A DNA stretch of 14,908 bases, from NCBI GenBank assembly GCA_021808985.1, contig JAKBAQ010000042.1, positions 1-14,908 of the forward strand. The letters run 5' to 3'. The stretch's first letter is position 1, and every line of letters starts with the position of its first letter. Below are positions 14,063-14,908 of this stretch, in pieces. The notes below the pieces were generated by a model. It had not been told where the DNA came from, did not search any database, and saw only the letters and a program-made list of their open reading frames with translations. The stretch comes from Pseudomonadota bacterium (GTDB lineage Bacteria > Pseudomonadota > Alphaproteobacteria > Acetobacterales > Acetobacteraceae). The position numbers were made by a program, and so were the translations under genes.

Positions 14063-14880
14063 GCCGCGCCGCCTTCCTCAAATTGCCGCAAGATCGCGCG
14101 CGGCTGAACCCCCGCCGCCCGCATGGCGCGCAGCGTAGCGGCAAAATCGCGCTTGGCCAGCCGCCTGCCTTGCGCATCCCGCAGCAGGCGGTGGTGCGCA
14201 TAAACCGGCGTCGGCAGCCCCAGCAGCCTTTGCAGCAGCACATGCACATGCGTCGCCTCAAACAAATCCTCACCCCTTATCACATGGCTGATCCCCTGCA
14301 GCGCATCGTCATGCACCACGCAGAGATGATAACTGCTCGGCGTGTCCTTGCGCGCCAGCACCACATCGCCAAAGGGCAGGGGCCTGGCCTCGATCCAGCC
14401 CTTGCCCTCCTCGAAAAACCGCATGTCCCTCGCCTGGCGCAGCGCCGCCGCCATATCCAGCCGCAGCGCATAGGCCGCCCCGGCGTCAATCCTCTCAGCC
14501 CGCGCCGCCGCGCTCAAATGCCTGCACGTGCCCGGATACACCGCCTCCGCCCCATGCGGCGCGGCCTGCGCGCGGGCAATCTCCGCGCGGGTGCAGAAAC
14601 ACGGATAGAGCAGCTCCCGCCCGCGCAAAACCTCAAGCGCCGCCTGAAACGCCGGCAAATGGGCTGACTGCACGCGAATCTCCCCATCCCACGCCAGCCC
14701 CAGCCAGCGCAGATCCTCCACAATGCCGGCGGCAAATTCCGCCCGGCAGCGCGTGGCGTCGATATCCTCAAGCCGCAGCCGGAACACATCCGCCCGCCGC
14801 CAGGCGCTCCATGCCGAGAATGCGTGGCCAAGATGCAGATATCCGGTCGGGCTCGGCGCGAAACGCGTGACGATATTCAT
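14059..14880 (-). CDS. gluQ: Glutamyl-Q tRNA(Asp) synthetase
   Basis: Predicted 273-residue cytoplasmic enzyme, also called GluQRS or YadB. It activates glutamate and attaches it to queuosine at the wobble position of tRNA-Asp rather than to a tRNA 3' end. It has the catalytic half of glutamyl-tRNA synthetase only: FAPSPTGYLHLGH at 7-19 (HIGH motif 16-19), RLEDID at 36-41, IRGEDL at 201-206 and RRLAKRD at 239-245 in place of KMSKS. The zinc site Cys94, Cys96, Tyr115, Cys119 is intact. The protein stops at the point where the anticodon-binding domain would begin, which is normal for this family and not a truncation. The start is fixed because VTRFAPSPTG follows directly; GGAG lies only two bases before the ATG. 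It is coupled by ATGA to the CPBP protease gene. Confidence 0.94.
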   Translation of the reverse strand: MNIVTRFAPSPTGYLHLGHAFSAWSAWRRADVFRLRLEDIDATRCRAEFAAGIVEDLRWLGLAWDGEIRVQSAHLPAFQAALEVLRGRELLYPCFCTRAEIARAQAAPHGAEAVYPGTCRHLSAAARAERIDAGAAYALRLDMAAALRQARDMRFFEEGKGWIEARPLPFGDVVLARKDTPSSYHLCVVHDDALQGISHVIRGEDLFEATHVHVLLQRLLGLPTPVYAHHRLLRDAQGRRLAKRDFAATLRAMRAAGVQPRAILRQFEEGGAA

Positions 14881-14908
14881 GGCTCCGCTGATATAAGCAT
14901 GGCGGCTC
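14878..14908 (-). promoter_or_regulatory. Possible extended -10 promoter or end of an upstream coding frame before gluQ
   Basis: On the minus strand TGC-TTATAT is read at 14891-14899, the same extended -10 as before the ligase operon; it would start transcription only a few bases before the gluQ ATG. A second reading is also open: the frame that runs from the window edge through an ATG at 14900 ends in a TGA overlapping the gluQ ATG (ATGA), so an upstream gene could be coupled here. The window is too short to choose. Confidence 0.25.

Noticed and set aside
13157..14107. 316-codon plus-strand frame opposite the CPBP gene
   Set aside because: Composition rich in Arg, Gln, His and Pro with no domain-like pattern; the minus strand encodes all three CPBP motifs.
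14059..14880. Truncated glutamyl-tRNA synthetase pseudogene
   Set aside because: Absence of the anticodon-binding domain is the normal state of GluQRS; the zinc site and ATP motifs are intact.
1..14908. CRISPR arrays, insertion sequences, prophage genes, tRNA genes
   Set aside because: No regularly spaced repeats, transposase or integrase motifs, terminal inverted repeats, or tRNA-like cloverleaf were noticed on either strand.

Overview
The window is GC-rich, densely coded chromosomal DNA with very short gaps. The gene content (a PraR-type HTH regulator after lnt, a standalone GluQRS, lower methionine-salvage genes) and the base composition point to an alphaproteobacterium. Acetobacteraceae is my best guess, but no rRNA or other firm marker is present, so the family is inference.

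Layout. (1) 1-1697, minus: 5'-complete but window-truncated gene for a type I secretion-type ABC exporter with a cysteine-free C39-like domain. (2) 1931-2422, plus: a GNAT acetyltransferase of the phosphinothricin/methionine-sulfoximine type. (3) 2472-5007, minus: a two-gene operon of a glutamine-synthetase-like gamma-glutamyl ligase and an iron-dependent alcohol dehydrogenase, divergent from an APC-family amine/amino-acid permease (5187-6731, plus). (4) 6732-6868: a perfect 32-bp palindrome and a strong two-way terminator separate the permease from a convergent PraR-like regulator (6869-7348, minus). (5) 7591-11091, minus: an overlapping five-gene unit tatA-mtnB-mtnD-mtnC-lnt with a recognisable promoter. 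(6) 11198-13105, plus: a large GT-C-like multi-pass membrane protein of unknown substrate, whose stop codon directly abuts that of (7) a minus-strand pair, gluQRS and a CPBP membrane protease (14880 to 13106).

How the genes may work together. The ligase, dehydrogenase and permease make a plausible module for taking up an amine or amino alcohol, capping its amino group with glutamate and oxidising its hydroxyl group. The aldehyde dehydrogenase and gamma-glutamyl hydrolase that would finish such a route are not in the window. MtnB, MtnC and MtnD catalyse three consecutive steps of methionine salvage and are locked into one transcript with the Tat translocase subunit TatA and the lipoprotein N-acyltransferase Lnt. 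No tRNA, rRNA, CRISPR array, insertion sequence or phage gene was seen.
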